Assembly: GCA_963580285.1 (NCBI GenBank)
Contig: OY757021.1
Coordinates: 91,499,221 to 91,563,220 of the forward strand
Direction of reading: 5' to 3'
Origin: Lucinisca nassula
Taxonomy: Eukaryota > Mollusca > Bivalvia > Lucinida > Lucinidae
DNA: 64,000 nt
Shown here: positions 9,350 to 19,945 of the stretch, one piece after another
How the letters are laid out: the number at the start of each line of letters is the position of its first letter
Position numbering within the stretch: the stretch's first letter is position 1
Translations under genes and position numbers: made by a program
The notes under the pieces: model-generated
Databases searched by the model: none
What the model saw: the letters and a program-made list of their open reading frames with translations, nothing else
Told to the model about the DNA's origin: nothing

Positions 9350-11145
9350 CTCTTCAGTACTCCCCTCGTCAAGTTATTTCTTCTTGTCGCTTTTTTCAGT
9401 ACTCAACTCGTCCCGTTATTTCTTCTTGTCGCTTTTTCATGTCACATTACATAAGCCACGTCAACGAGTCCGTGTAATGGATATTCATTTATCCAACTTA
9501 TTTTTTTTCTCCCCAGAACCATAGTTTGTGGGTACTCATTAGCACAGTCTCGAGGAGACCGTTCGAACGAGCACACTTAATCTTTAATTTTTGGTCGATT
9601 GTCGCTTTTTTTCAGTACTCGCCTCGTCCCGTTATTTCTTCTTGTCGCTTTTTCATGTCACTTACCATAAACCACGACAACATGTCCGTGTAATGGATAT
9701 TCATTAATCTAACTTATTTTTTTTTCTCCCCAGAACTATAGTTTGTGGGTACTCATTAGCACAGTCTCGCGGAGACCGTTCAAACGAACACACACACTCT
9801 ATCTTATCCATCTTTAAATTTCGCTCGCCCCGCAATATTATCTTGTCACTTTTTCAGAACTCGCCCCGTCCCGTTATTTCTTCTTAAATTGTCGCTTTCT
9901 CATGTCACTTTACATAAACCAAGTCAACAAGTCCATGTAATGGATACACATAAAATCCAACATTTTTTTCTCCATAGAACCATAGTTTGTGGGCACTCAT
10001 CAGAACCGCATCACGGAGGCCGTTCTAACGAGGACCGACAAAGTATCGTATTCATGTTTAATTTTGGTTGCTATGCAAAATTTTCTTGTCGCTTTTTTCA
10101 GTACTCACATCAACCCATTATTTCTTCTTGTCGCTTTTTCAGCCGATGGGGTTATTGGTCGGTTTGACTATTTTCTTACCGATTGATTGTCTTTTTCGCA
10201 TTCTTCTGCCTGAAAGGCATAATTAAATTTAATCCTTTGGGTTCTTCTTTGCACAGCCCCTAAGTTCTTGTCGCCTTTTGAGGACTCATATAGCCCCGTT
10301 GAATTTTCTTGTCGCCTTTTTAGCTCCCGTGTTTCAGCTCTCGACGTTATTGTGCGTTTTTTTTTTTTTTGTTTTTTTTTTTTTTTTTTCATTTTTTTCT
10401 TATCAGCTGATTATCTACCTTGCGATGTATTGCCCGGAATGGATATATGATTTTGATGGTTCTTCATCTTTGTGTAATCGCCATTTAACCTTAATGTCGC
10501 TTTTTTATGGACTCATGAAGTTTCGTGTCGCTTATTCAGAACTCAATTTATCGGGCGATTTGCATGCTTTCGTACCCCAAAATGCGTCTTCTACGGATTT
10601 AATGCATAAAATACATACTAGAATATGTTCCATACACTTCATGACGCTTCTTGTTATCGCTTCAACTGTGAAAAATCTTCTTGTCGCTTTTTCTAGCACT
10701 CAAATCGCACCGTAATTTCTTCATGTCGCTTTTTCACCACTCAATATGCTTGTGCGGTTTGCCTTTCTTCTTGCAGCATGTTAGTCTTCTACACATTTCA
10801 ATGCCTTTAATGCATATTGCATATAAGAGACATAAATATATATGACTTCAATTCGAGAAAAACAAGACTTATATCTAACATTTACTCTTTGTCAGTCGAA
10901 ACATTTTCTTGTCGCTTTTTCTCAACCGAACGCGGTTATGCACGCGATTTTTATTTTTTATTTTACACAAGAAAATGCAATATTTCTTGAACTATTCAAA
11001 CCTGATCTTTTGAAATACTCAATTTATTTATGACTTCATAAAAAATCTAATACAGGAATGTATATTTCAAATGGAATATGATCATGACGCTTCTTGTCGC
11101 TTCTTGACGCTTCTTGTCGCTTCTTGACGCTTCTTGTCGCTTTAT
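9350..11145. repeat. Dispersed TTCTTGTCGCTTTTT motif array
   Basis: The motif TTCTTGTCGCTTTTTC recurs about 18 times at irregular spacing (examples near 9387, 9427, 9640, 10084, 10127, 10303, 10678, 10906), mostly followed by AGTACTC or ATGTCAC. Between 9370 and 10040 it lies in about 220 bp higher-order units that also contain MITE-H arms (TTTGTGGGTACTCATTAGCA). Between 11087 and 11142 it condenses to GACGCTTCTTGTCGCTTCTT tandem repeats. The 145-residue frame at 10278-10715 runs through the poly-T and is not a gene. Confidence 0.7.
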
Positions 11146-11640
11146 AGTGAGACCCGTTGTTGTATATCTATAAGGCATTTTATCGCTGCCTATAGCCACT
11201 TGGTACTTTAATAAGTCACTTGTACATTTCACTATGTGAAAAACTCATGATACATATATTACAATGCAATTCAAAATCTTTTTGTGCTCCTGATGAATTC
11301 CATCAGTGCATCTGTCAGTTCCTTCCTTCCTTTCATTTCATTTCATTTCAAAGCCTTCTACTGGCCGAGATAACTCACACGTATAATCTTTTACAAGTAG
11401 TGTCTGCGTAATAACTCATAGTATAGAGGAATATTTTTTTTCCCTCCCTCTTTCACCCAACATGTTGAAAATCAGACATAAACAGCAATCAACAGGGTTA
11501 AGATTTAGATAAGACCATCAATCATGCACTCTAAATACATATTTATTGTTGCACTCCATCCTACAAAGAGACAATTATTATTACTATCATTATTATTATT
11601 ATTTTCAAATGTTCAGGGGATACTCATGTAATCATATCAC
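11146..11640. other. No recognised feature apart from simple repeats
   Basis: AT-rich DNA with short (TTCA), (ATT) and (CCTT) runs; no termini or coding frames stand out. 11330-11360 (TTTCATTTCATTTCAAAGCC) resembles the SINE-A tail in reverse. Confidence 0.45.
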
Positions 11641-12325
11641 ATTTCTAGCTTCTTTTGACTCTGCTGCATCTGCACCTCTCGGTAACCATCCCGGCACCGC
11701 TGCAATCTGAGGAGAAAAATTGTAAAGAAAAACACCAAGTGCCCCGACCGGGGACCGAGCCCACGACCCTGAGGCCAAAAAGCAAGCGAGTCAAACACCA
11801 GGCCAAAAGGTTCGGGCCAGTCAGACCGGTCGGTTTTGCACTCCAAATAAGGCGATTTATTATGCCGTGCTACTTCATTCCTCTATCCTACAAAGAAACC
11901 AATATTTAAAATGTTTAGGAGAGAATCATTTAAACATGTCAGATTTTTAGCTCCTCTTGACTCCGCTTAATCTGGTCCATCCATGGGCTGCAGCAATAAT
12001 CATCCCGGCACCAGGCACCACTGTAGTAGGGAAAAAAATTCCAGTCTAGTGCCCCGACCGATGATTAAAGCAGCGTGATATTTCAGTGGTTAATCCACTT
12101 GCCCCCGACGCCATAGGTCCTGGACTTGATACCGGCAGCGGCCACAAAAAGCCGACGCCCAAACACACTCCAACCGCACCACCTGCAGAATGAATCACAT
12201 TTCCAGATTTCTTTGACTCCGCTGCATCCGCACCCACCCCAGGACCCACGGGCAACCACCCCACCAGATACCACTGCATCTGAGGAGAACAATCTGTAAA
12301 GAAAAACAAACCGAGTGCCCCGAAA
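11640..12325. repeat. Three diverged copies of a 120-150 bp unit
   Basis: The segment TTCTTTTGACTCTGCTGCATC ... ATCTGAGGAGAAAAAT ... AGTGCCCCGACCG occurs at 11640-11750, 11945-12060 and 12205-12325. A SINE-A relic (12074-12171) interrupts the series. Similarity is lower than in the arrays further right. Confidence 0.6.
12074..12171 (+). mobile_element. SINE-A, degenerate 5' half
   Basis: GTGATATTTCAGTGGTTAAT ... CACTTGCCCCCGACGCC ... GGCAGCGGCCACAAAA matches position by position with the head of the better copy at 15036. Both Pol III boxes are damaged. Confidence 0.6.
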
Positions 12326-12431
12326 ATAATGATTGCAATACATATCAAAGTCTTCAAAGAATATGTAGCAATTAAAGGTCAACCACACTCAGTCCCATAA
12401 TGTATGTTAAATTTATGTATATCCTCAGACC

Positions 12432-13165
12432 AGGTACAGCCGTGTCTGCCACTTCCCGCCGTTCAGATATAACCATAAATATAGATAATGATTACAATAC
12501 ATCAAAGAATATGTAGTACTTAATTAAATGTGAACCACACTCATTCCCATAATGTTTAATGAATTTTGAATTCAGGTACAGCCGTGTCGGCCACTTCCTG
12601 TCCTCCACATATAACCATGAAAACATGAACCTTACTCATTCCCATAATGTTTAATGAATTTTGAAGGCCAGGTACAGCCGTGTTAGCCACTTCCTGTCCT
12701 CCATATATAACCATGGAAACATGGACCACACTCATTCCCATAATGTTTGATGAATTTTGAAGGCCAGGTACAGCCGTGTCGGCCACTTACTGTCCTCCAG
12801 ATATAACCATGAAAACATGGACCACACTCATTCCCATAATGTTTGATGAATTTTGAAGGCCAGGTACAGCCGTGTCGGCCACTTCCTGTCCTCCAGATAT
12901 AACCATGACCATGAAGACATGAACTGCACTCATTCCCATAATGTTTGATGAATTTTTTATTTTTATTTTTTTTTTGGGGGGGGGGGGGGGGGGGAAGGCC
13001 AGGTACAGTCACGGCGGCCACTTCCTGTCCTCCAGATATAACCATGAAAACAAATGATGATTTCAATATATCAAGATGGATGTAGTAATTGAATGTGAAC
13101 CACACCCATTCCCATAATGTATGATGAATGTATGTATATCGTCAGGGCGGGTACAGCCGTATCAG
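12432..13165. repeat. 97 bp minisatellite
   Basis: Seven copies of GGTACAGCCGTGTCGGCCAC begin near 12432, 12574, 12671, 12766, 12863, 13002 and 13150. The middle four are 95-97 bp apart; the outer ones carry insertions, including a T/G homopolymer block at 12955-12994. The frames of 76 and 140 residues on the minus strand simply read the array. Confidence 0.85.
12977..12994. repeat. Poly-G tract
   Basis: An uninterrupted G run following a T-rich tract within one 97 bp unit; assembly length may be unreliable. Confidence 0.9.
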
Positions 13166-13261
13166 CCGTTTCCTGCTCTTCAGAAGAAATAATGATTGCA
13201 TCACTCTTACGCCAAACAACCCCATTACCTTGAAATGTCCTAGCATCCCCCCCACCCCCCG

Positions 13262-14070
13262 TTAAATTTAAAATCTGTTTGTTGATGATATGAAAACATC
13301 TAATTGTTGGTAGATGTCTTCACGGTGAATTTTTGGTTCTTCGTCATCTTTGTTTTGGTTTTCGTCAAAGAAAGTATTCAAGTCCAGGGCACTTGTACCC
13401 AAGTTTAATAAGAGCTCTTGCCTCATAATTTCTCTCTGAGCATCGTAGAGTTCACAATCAAGGAGAAAATGGTCTACTGTTTCTCTCTCACCGCAAGCAC
13501 AAGAGGGATCATCAACCACACCAACAGAGTGGAGGTAGTCTTTGAGTCTGCAGTAACCACTCTGCAATTGCAATATCACCCTCTGATTTCTTGTGCCCTT
13601 GAAACTGATTTTCTTCAGTTTGACTACTTGATGGTATTGATGCAAGTTTCTGCCTTTTTCCGATATTTCCCATCTTCGTTGCCATTTCCCCTTGACTGCT
13701 TCTCTTGCTGCATGTTGTATTTGTGCCTGTGTTGCATCTTCTATATCTTCTGGCATTTCCTCTGCTTCTTTTGCAGCCTCCTTGGCAAGCCTATCCGCTA
13801 TCTCATTCCCTCTTATATCTGCATGCCCTGGACTCCACTGAATCTTTACTTCTGTCCCATGTCCTCTGACATAACTTGGATGATGTCAGAGCTTGTTTTC
13901 TTGTACTTTTTGTCATCCCAGCCTAACTGTAGAATACCAACTGCACACTGACTGTCACTAAAAATCAAAACTGTATCAATCTTTCTTTTCATCTTTTCTT
14001 GTAGGATAAAATCTAGTGTCATCTTGATAGCGGCTAGTTCACCAAGGAGAATGGAAGCCAGCTTAGACAC
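13262..14070 (-). pseudogene. LINE-4 RNase H and C-terminal domain
   Basis: On the minus strand, 14070-13846 encodes ELAAIKMTLDFI ... LIFSDSQCAVGIL, the central RNase H motifs, with the E and the SDSQ aspartate. After a frameshift near 13860 the reading resumes with WSPGHADIRGNEIADRLA, the RNase H terminal HxxxxGNExAD motif, then a frame (13756-13268) ending in a C-x-C ... H-x4-C element (CACGERETVDHFLLDC). This order, RNase H then a short cysteine/histidine tail, is that of I/Jockey-type LINE ORF2 C-termini. No RT core is upstream. The 177-residue plus-strand frame at 13418-13951 is its antisense shadow. Confidence 0.75.
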
Positions 14071-14084
14071 AGGTTGTTTGAGCT

Positions 14085-14284
14085 CTATCGTTTCATCATT
14101 TGGTAGAAATATGCAAGAGTATATCCTTGCTTACTAATGTCTTCAATCATGCCTGTCAACACTTTCAGGTTAATGTCTGTTACCATTTTCACCTCCTCCC
14201 TGCCCAGAATCTCTTCAACATTATACTCTAAAGTATCCCTTTCTGATTTAAATCTCTGACAGTGGAACAGAAAATGATCCTGGA
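14085..14284 (-). pseudogene. Second LINE-4-like C-terminal fragment
   Basis: About 66 codons containing DHFLFHCQRFKSERDTLEY, which resembles the VDHFLLDCELYDAQRE segment of the neighbouring LINE-4 protein. On the minus strand it lies upstream of that RNase H, so it must come from another LINE copy joined head to tail. It stops exactly at the 14285 boundary of the long-TIR element. Confidence 0.55.
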
Positions 14285-14967
14285 GCACAGGAGCTTGACG
14301 TAATAAAATTTAAAGTGCTTATCCCTACGTTTCTATATAATAGAAACGAAGGACGGACACTGTTTCAGAGGTCCGATGATTTTCATTAAAAAATCTGAAC
14401 ATCTACATATTGCTCCGTCGAAATGCAACGTTAAAACATTTAATTAATGTGCAATATAATTTCCGCCGCACCTAATAATACTTCGCTACTCTTGAATCCA
14501 CGACATTCCGTCTGCTTCTTTAAAATTTGCAGCTCGCACAGCTGCTGGTTACGTCGCCATGTTTGTTTACTCGGAGTGAGTCCAGGCGCGTCGTCTGATT
14601 GGTCTAAAACAACCCAAGAAAATCGTCACGTGCTTGGTGACCAATCAAAACGCTAAAAATGTTGAAATGCGATCCTCCTAACGAAAATAAAATGGCGGCG
14701 TAACCTGCAGCTGTGCGAGGGGGTATCTTTAAGAAACACACACTTTACGGTGAATTATATGACAAAGCAGTTCTATAATAGGCGGCGGAAGGTTTACGGT
14801 TCGTTCATTAACGTAAGCAATATTGTATTTAAACGGAGCAATATGTAGATGTTGAGGTTTTCGCATGAAAATCAACGGATCTCTGAAACAGTGTCCGTCC
14901 TTCGTTTCTATTACATAGAAACGTAGAGATGAACCCTTTAATATTGTAATACGTCAAGCTCCTGTGC
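14285..14967. mobile_element. Long-TIR non-autonomous DNA transposon
   Basis: The left 132 bp (14285-14416), starting GCACAGGAGCTTGACGTA, is an inverted repeat of the right 134 bp (14834-14967). The arms share CTACGTTTCTAT, GAAACGAAGGACGGACACTG and ACATCTACATATTGCTCCG with scattered mismatches. The interior (14417-14833) has no coding frame and contains an ATTGGTCT...GACCAAT dyad. No convincing target duplication was found. Arms over 100 bp are common in MULE-like MITEs, but the family is not assigned. Confidence 0.75.
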
Positions 14968-15035
14968 ACTGCTTTTGGTTGATGTGTCGCACGGTACGTT
15001 TACTAACCGGAATGAACCGGAATGAACGGGTAGCG

Positions 15036-15419
15036 GAGCGTGATAGCTCAGTGGTTAGTGCACTTGCCTCTGATGCTAGAGGTCCCGGGTTCGATCCCCG
15101 GCAGCGGCGATAAAATTTCGGTGTCCGAACACGCTCCATTGACATCATTTGCAGGGATGAATGTCATTAAGTGCACCGTCCTTCGGATCGGGACGTTAAC
15201 TGGAGGCCCCCTGTGCAGGGAGAACCATCCCCTGTGCAGGTTAAAGATCCCTACCGTAATTACATGATTACTGTGAGTAATCTCGGCCAGTAGAAGGCTT
15301 TGAAATGAAATGAAATGAAGTGTAGGCTTTCATCCTGCAAAACTGGAGTGTATGTAATATACACCTGCGGTAATGGTCAAATGTGACCGACGCAGTATCA
15401 GAAGATAGATAGATAGATG
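15036..15419 (+). mobile_element. SINE-A, best copy
   Basis: The head GTGATAGCTCAGTGGTTAGT is an A-box and GGGTTCGATCCCCGGC a B-box, about 34 nt apart, as in a tRNA-derived Pol III promoter. A body follows (TTCGGTGTCCGAACACGC; CTGTGCAGGTTAAAGATCCC; CTCGGCCAGTAGAAGGC), then (GAAAT)n, then a tail GGTAATGGTCAAATGTGACC ... GAAGATAGATAGATAG. That tail matches the 3' terminus of LINE-3. GGTAG flanks both sides as a possible 5 bp duplication. There is no acceptor-stem pairing, so this is not a functional tRNA. Confidence 0.85.
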
Positions 15420-15549
15420 GTAGGTATAATATGCGAAATCAAGTTGATTTCGCGAAATCAGCCCGATTTAGCGAAATCAACTTATAAAATCAACATTTAT
15501 AAAAACAGGCAAAAAATTGTTATTGCATGATATCTAGAATGTTATTATT

Positions 15550-15610
15550 TCTGATACTAAATTGGTTAAATTGATTATATTTCCATCAAAATTTAATTGG
15601 AAAATGACTG
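15550..15610 (+). repeat. MITE-P fragment, left of LINE-1
   Basis: CTGATACTAAATTGGTTAAA ... AATTGGAAAATGACTG; the same sequence recurs at 18599-18660, where it continues uninterrupted into AACTTTTAGCAAACAATG. LINE-1 therefore inserted inside MITE-P DNA. Confidence 0.7.
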
Positions 15611-15873
15611 TCCTTAATGGCCTCAAAGCTGTTCAGTGTGATCAATGTGAAATGTGGATACACACTGACTGTTCCTTCATTTCAGATGCAGAATATGGCA
15701 CTTTGGTGAATTCAAGCTGCCACTGGATATGTTCAAAATGTGAGGTCTGTAACTTTTCAGACTCCTTCTTTGATGAATATGTAGAACTGAGTAAGCCAAT
15801 AGGTTTGAACCTCTGTCAGAGTATAAGAGAGGCAAATCTTCGACTGCTGATGAAACTAAGTCAAATTTTGTGA
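15611..15873 (+). pseudogene. LINE-1 PHD finger (end of ORF1)
   Basis: The frame reads QCDQCEMWIHTDCSF ... WICSKCEVC, giving the C-x2-C ... H-x2-C ... C-x2-C ligand pattern of a PHD finger, with the W before the last pair. PHD-type fingers occur in ORF1 proteins of several LINE clades, where they are thought to mediate nucleic-acid or chromatin contact. The N-terminal part of the protein is lost by 5' truncation; the first codons of the open frame (from 15562) are MITE-P sequence. It ends in TGA at 15871-15873, overlapping the endonuclease frame by four bases. Confidence 0.7.
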
Positions 15874-16937
15874 AAGGTTTGAAACTTTGCAGTATAAACA
15901 TAAATCGAATTAGAGGGAAAATTCTTGAACTTTTAGCTTTCCTCGATACATCTCAACCTCATATTGTTGCTATTCAGGAGACAAAGATAGACAGTTCAAT
16001 AACTACATCTGAGCTTTTCACTGAAACCTGTCAGCACTGTGTGTACAGAAAAGATAGGAACTCTCATGGCGGTGGGGTAATGTTGCTCATTCATAGAGAC
16101 ATCCCTCACATGCCTTTCATGGAACTTGAAAATGACACCGAATCGGTCTGGGTTAAGGTTTTTGCAACTAAAACTTCCCACTTCGTAGCTAGTTGGTATC
16201 GACCACCAAATGGTACAATGGAAAACTTCCAGTTGTTTAAAGACCAACTGGATTGCATTAAATCGCAGCATAAGGGTAAAAAACTCCCGGCTGTACATGT
16301 TCTAGGTGACCTCAACTTCAGAGACATTGCTTGGCCCGACAGGCTCAGCAAACAAGGCACAATGCTGAGTCAGTCGGAAGGACAAATATTAATTGACATT
16401 ATGAACGATTATGGCCATGAACAAATTGTTAACTTCCCCACTCGTGATAAGAACACATTGGATCTGATCCTTACGACTTTGCCAGGACAATTCGAAGACA
16501 TTCATTCCCATAATAAACTAAGTGACCACAATGTTGTCTCCGGATATTTAAAAATTCACATCCCACCAATAAAGAAACCTCGGAGGAAGGTGTACTCATA
16601 TCAGAAAGGTGACTATGAAACTATGAGGAAGGATGCACTCAGATTTGCAAAGGAGAATTACTTTAATGGTCATTCAGATGCTCGGTCTGTACAGGAGAAT
16701 TTTGATTTGATAACTTCTTTCATACATACTTCGGCCGAAAATCATATCCCCTCAAAAACTAGTAGGTCTGTATTTTCTATTCCCTGGATCACTCCAGAGA
16801 TAAGAAGGAAAATTCGCAGAAGGAATGGGATTCATGCAAAGGCAAAAAAGACGGGAAGTGGTAAACTCCGGATAAAATTTGAAAACTTGAGATGTGAAAT
16901 CAAGACTGATATAAAAATCAGCATGATTTGTATGTGA
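15870..16937 (+). pseudogene. LINE-1 ORF2, endonuclease part
   Basis: About 355 codons. The exonuclease-endonuclease-phosphatase signatures are all present: CSININRIRGK (N), VAIQETKID (catalytic E), VASWYRPPNG, HVLGDLNFRDIAWP (GDxN) and LSDHNVVSG (catalytic SDH). These residues nick target DNA to prime reverse transcription. The domain itself looks intact; the frame is lost at 16937, 100 codons after the SDH motif, before the RT begins. There is no ATG at the start, so translation would have to read on from an upstream frame in the original element. Confidence 0.85.
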
Positions 16938-17051
16938 ATAACTTGGTAGGTGATGTAAAGGCAAATCCAAGAGACTTCTACAGATATATTAATAGCCAGA
17001 AGAAAGACAGGCAAGGTATCCCGCCCCTTAATAAAAGAGGAGGGGACGGGG

Positions 17052-18415
17052 TTGCTGAATCAGACATCAGATGCGTTTAATAAAACTGAGTTCACGGAGG
17101 TTCCATTGACTGGAAGATCGGCCCCATTCATGAATAATATTGTTGTGACAGCTGCAGGAGTGATCAAATTACTTCAAGGCTTAAACCCCAGTAAGGCCTT
17201 AGGACCTGATGAGCTTCATCTTAGAGTCCTGAAGGAACTTGCAAATGAGTTGGGTCCAGTTTTTGCACACTTGTTTCAACAGTCTCTTGATACGGGTGAA
17301 ATCCCTAAAGAATGGCTCTTAGCAAACATCTGTCCACTCTTCAAAAAAGGAGATAGGGCTCTTGCCCGGTAATTATCGCCCTGTGTCTCTGACTTGTGTT
17401 CTGTGTAAATTGCTGGAACATATAGTCTGCTCAAACATCATGGCCCACTTGGACGAACATAAACTTTTGTCAGACAGACAACATGCATTTAGGAAAAGGC
17501 ACAGTTGTGAAACTCAGCTAAGCACAGTTATTAATGACTGGGCAAAAATCTTGGACAAAGGGGGACAGGTGGACACATTTATTCTTGACTCAGAAATAAG
17601 ACTGTTCGCAGATGACTGTGTTTGTTACCGGGAAATTAGAGATACACATGACTCACTGAAACTTCAGGCTGACATAGATAGATTAGGATGTTGGGCACGT
17701 AAATGGGGCATGGGATTTCAGCCAGTTAAATGCAATATTATGCAGATAACTAGGAAGGGACCTAATAAAGTTGAGGCTTCTTACACCTTAGAGGGAACGG
17801 TCCTCGAGAATGTGGACTCCATTAAATACCTTGGAGTGACAATCTCACACAACTTGAGATGGAATACTCATATTAGCAACACGTGTACTAAGGCAAATAG
17901 AACGCTTGGTTTCCTGAGGCGAAATCTTCATCAGTGCCCTCAGGATGTAAAAGAGGCAGCATATAAAGGTCTTGTTCGCCCAATCTTGGAATATTGTAGT
18001 TGTATCTGGGACCCCAGTGGAGTGGTCCTTAACGATGAAATTGAGAAAGTTCAGAATAGAGCAGCTAGATTTGTAACAGGTAATTACTGCTTTGAAACTG
18101 GGAGCATGACTGGAATACTTGGAAATTAAAATGGGAGTCTCTCAAGAAAAGGAGGAATGACAGTAGGCTAATCCTTTTATACAAAGGTCTAAAGGGTGCT
18201 GCAAGCATTCCAACAGATGGCCTTGTTCCCCCAACTAGACACTGTAGAAATCACCATTCGTTGGCATTTCAGACCCTTTGCGCAAGAACTGACATTTATA
18301 AAGAGTCGTTCTTCCCCAGAACCATTAGAGACTGGAATGCCCTTCCCGATTCGATTATTTCGACAGCTGAAGGTGCTGATGATTGCGTAGCTAAATTTAC
18401 CTCTTTGGTTTGAGC
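17052..18415 (+). pseudogene. LINE-1 ORF2, reverse transcriptase with internal deletion
   Basis: Two frames (17052-17372, 17362-18129) overlap around a frameshift. They encode KALGPDELHLRVLKELA and NYRPVSLTCVLCKLLE (RT fingers), then jump from VDTFILD straight into SEIRLFADDCVCY. The catalytic FADD is therefore present, but most of motif A after the first Asp and all of the GxPQG motif B are missing, a deletion of roughly 60-80 codons compared with LINE-3. Downstream come YLGVTISHNLRWNTHI (thumb) and RAARFVTGNY. After the stop at 18127 the same protein continues out of frame to about 18415 (FFPRTIRDWNALP). Confidence 0.85.
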
Positions 18416-18502
18416 TAGAACTTCCCACATCACAGGTCCTGGTGTATGAATGTCATTTGACGTGTCACCAGTAACATTTCTGATTCTGATTCTGATTCTG
18501 AC

Positions 18503-18722
18503 TCAACTTTTAGCAAACAATGGAGGCCCTGATCAGACGCCGCATTCTGCGGTGTCTGATCTGGGACTGCACTGTTTGCCAGGGTACCCCTTTAGGGGTT
18601 TCTGATACTAAATTGGTTGAATTGATTATATTTCCATCAAAATTTAATTGGAAAATGACTGAACTTTTAGCAAACAATGAAGGCCCTGATCAGACGCCTC
18701 ATTCTGCTCCACACAGCAAGTA
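18503..18722 (+). repeat. MITE-P fragments, right of LINE-1
   Basis: AACTTTTAGCAAACAATGGA, the CTGATCAGACGCCGC dyad and GGGGTTTCTGATACTAAATT, followed by a second start of the same unit at 18660. A partial head-to-tail dimer. Confidence 0.65.
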
Positions 18723-18966
18723 AAGAGATTAACGAACACTCGCCAAGTAATTAAATCAAACTGCGGTTTACTGACTTTCACACGTTATTACCTGTGATGG
18801 TGTGAATAACAAACACACTGTTTATTCAGCCCTGTCTACATGTCCATCTATCTATCTAGCCGTCCGTCCATTCGTCAGTCAGTCAGTTCGTCCGTCTGTC
18901 TGTCCGACGATGCACCCGTCAAATTAGGGCTTATTTAATGCATGTTTTTTTATTATTAGAAATAAT

Positions 18967-19275
18967 TATTTGATTTGTTTGATTTGAGGTTTAACGTCCC
19001 CTTCAACACTGTAAAAGTCATTTTGGAGACGTTGCTTCCAATTTTGTGGGACTTTTACCCGACATTGAGATGAAATGACATCTCAAGCCCTGTCGCCCAA
19101 TGAAACCAATAGGGTTTATAAGCATTGACGGTCCGACTCGTGCGCACCGCTTTGCCTGGGTAGGCTTAGATACACTAAGCGGTTTACCAGTACTCCTGTG
19201 TGGGTCGGATTCAGCTCTGCGTGGAAGCATCATGCAGCCCATATATTTCTTCAAGCCCCGATGGGCGGGGGCCGT
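18967..19275 (-). mobile_element. SINE-C, near full length
   Basis: 309 bp from TATTTGATTTGTTTGATTTG to GGGCGGGGGCCGT on the plus strand. GAAATAAT flanks it (18959-18966 and 19276-19283). Contains all blocks of the family: GGTTTAACGTCCCC, CATTTTGGAGACGTTGCTTC, ATGACATCTCAAGCCCTGTC, CGCACCGCTTTGCCTGGG and CGTGGAAGCATCATGCAGCC. Confidence 0.85.
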
Positions 19276-19276
19276 G

Positions 19277-19304
19277 AAATAATAATAATAATAATAATAA
19301 TAAC

Positions 19305-19340
<36 letters not shown>
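19277..19340. repeat. (AAT)n microsatellite
   Basis: About 20 AAT/ATA triplets directly after SINE-C, with two AAC interruptions. Confidence 0.95.
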
Positions 19341-19342
<2 letters not shown>

Positions 19343-19461
19343 CAACAGTTTGATAACGCATCCGTGATAAATAACGGAAATCCACACATTCAATTATATT
19401 GAACATTTTGCCACCTTAAAATGAAAATTTTCTGGCGAAAAATTCCGATATTCTTCATATC

Positions 19462-19645
19462 TGTGCTCTAAACATAGATTGTGGGTACTCCTTCGGACTG
19501 GACCAGTGAGGCCGTTCTAACGAGTCATATTCTATGTTTTGAGCAAAAACTAGAAAAATAATTTACAGCCCTGTAAGCCCCAGTTTTTCTGTATACAAAT
19601 GGGGTTTGAGGGGATCGAAATTATACAGGCGTGTTTTGGTGATGT
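19462..19645 (+). repeat. MITE-H copy
   Basis: CATAGATTGTGGGTACTCCT pairs imperfectly with the AGGCCGTTCTAACGAGT arm; the second stem (GTAAGCCCCAGTTTTTCTG / CAAATGGGGTTTG) follows. Confidence 0.6.
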
Positions 19646-19787
19646 ATCGCCCGGTCCTTCTAATGATATTTTCCTTTATCTCTTCTTCTTACTTGTTTTT
19701 GGTGATATAACGCCCGAAACAAAAGCTCGAACTCAACATCAATAATTTCTCATAAAACGTGACTCATAAATGTAGAACAACATTTCT

Positions 19788-19945
19788 TAACCCTTTTTTT
19801 GTACCAAATGGAATCTTCCTCATGATATATAAGAGGAGTCCATTTCAAAATTTATGGGTGTCAGGCTGTGTTTTCTTCTATTTTGTTGCAAACAGTGTAG
19901 GCCCGCGTTCTGCGGCGTCTGATCTGGACCTGCACTGTTTGCCAA
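19788..19945 (+). repeat. MITE-P copy, 3' damaged
   Basis: Starts AACCCTTTTTTTGTACCAAA, keeps GGTGTCAGGCTGTGTTTTCT and the TCTGCGGCGTCTGATCTGG block, then breaks off before its terminal GGGTTAA. Confidence 0.6.

Larger units (their letters stand above)
15611..18502 (+). mobile_element. LINE-1, 5'-truncated CR1/L2-like retrotransposon
   Basis: In order: PHD-type finger, apurinic-like endonuclease, reverse transcriptase, short 3' UTR and a terminal TTCTGATTCTGATTCTGA repeat. The 3' repeat tail and APE-type endonuclease place it among CR1/L2/Jockey-type LINEs. Coding capacity is broken by frameshifts near 16935 and 17355, a large deletion in the RT at about 17587, and a stop near 18127. A second 3' fragment of the same family is at 48575-49118. 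No clear target duplication was found. Confidence 0.85.

Noticed and set aside
10278..10715. 145-residue protein
   Set aside because: Runs through a long poly-T and the TTCTTGTCGC motif array; no recognisable domain.
12432..13165. CRISPR-like array
   Set aside because: Units are 95-97 bp tandem repeats without short repeat/unique spacer alternation; also a eukaryotic context.
13418..13951. 177-residue plus-strand protein
   Set aside because: It is the antisense of the LINE-4 RNase H/C-terminal sequence, which has clear motifs on the other strand.
15036..15110. Functional tRNA gene
   Set aside because: A- and B-boxes are good but the ends do not pair as an acceptor stem and the sequence continues into a SINE body present in several copies.
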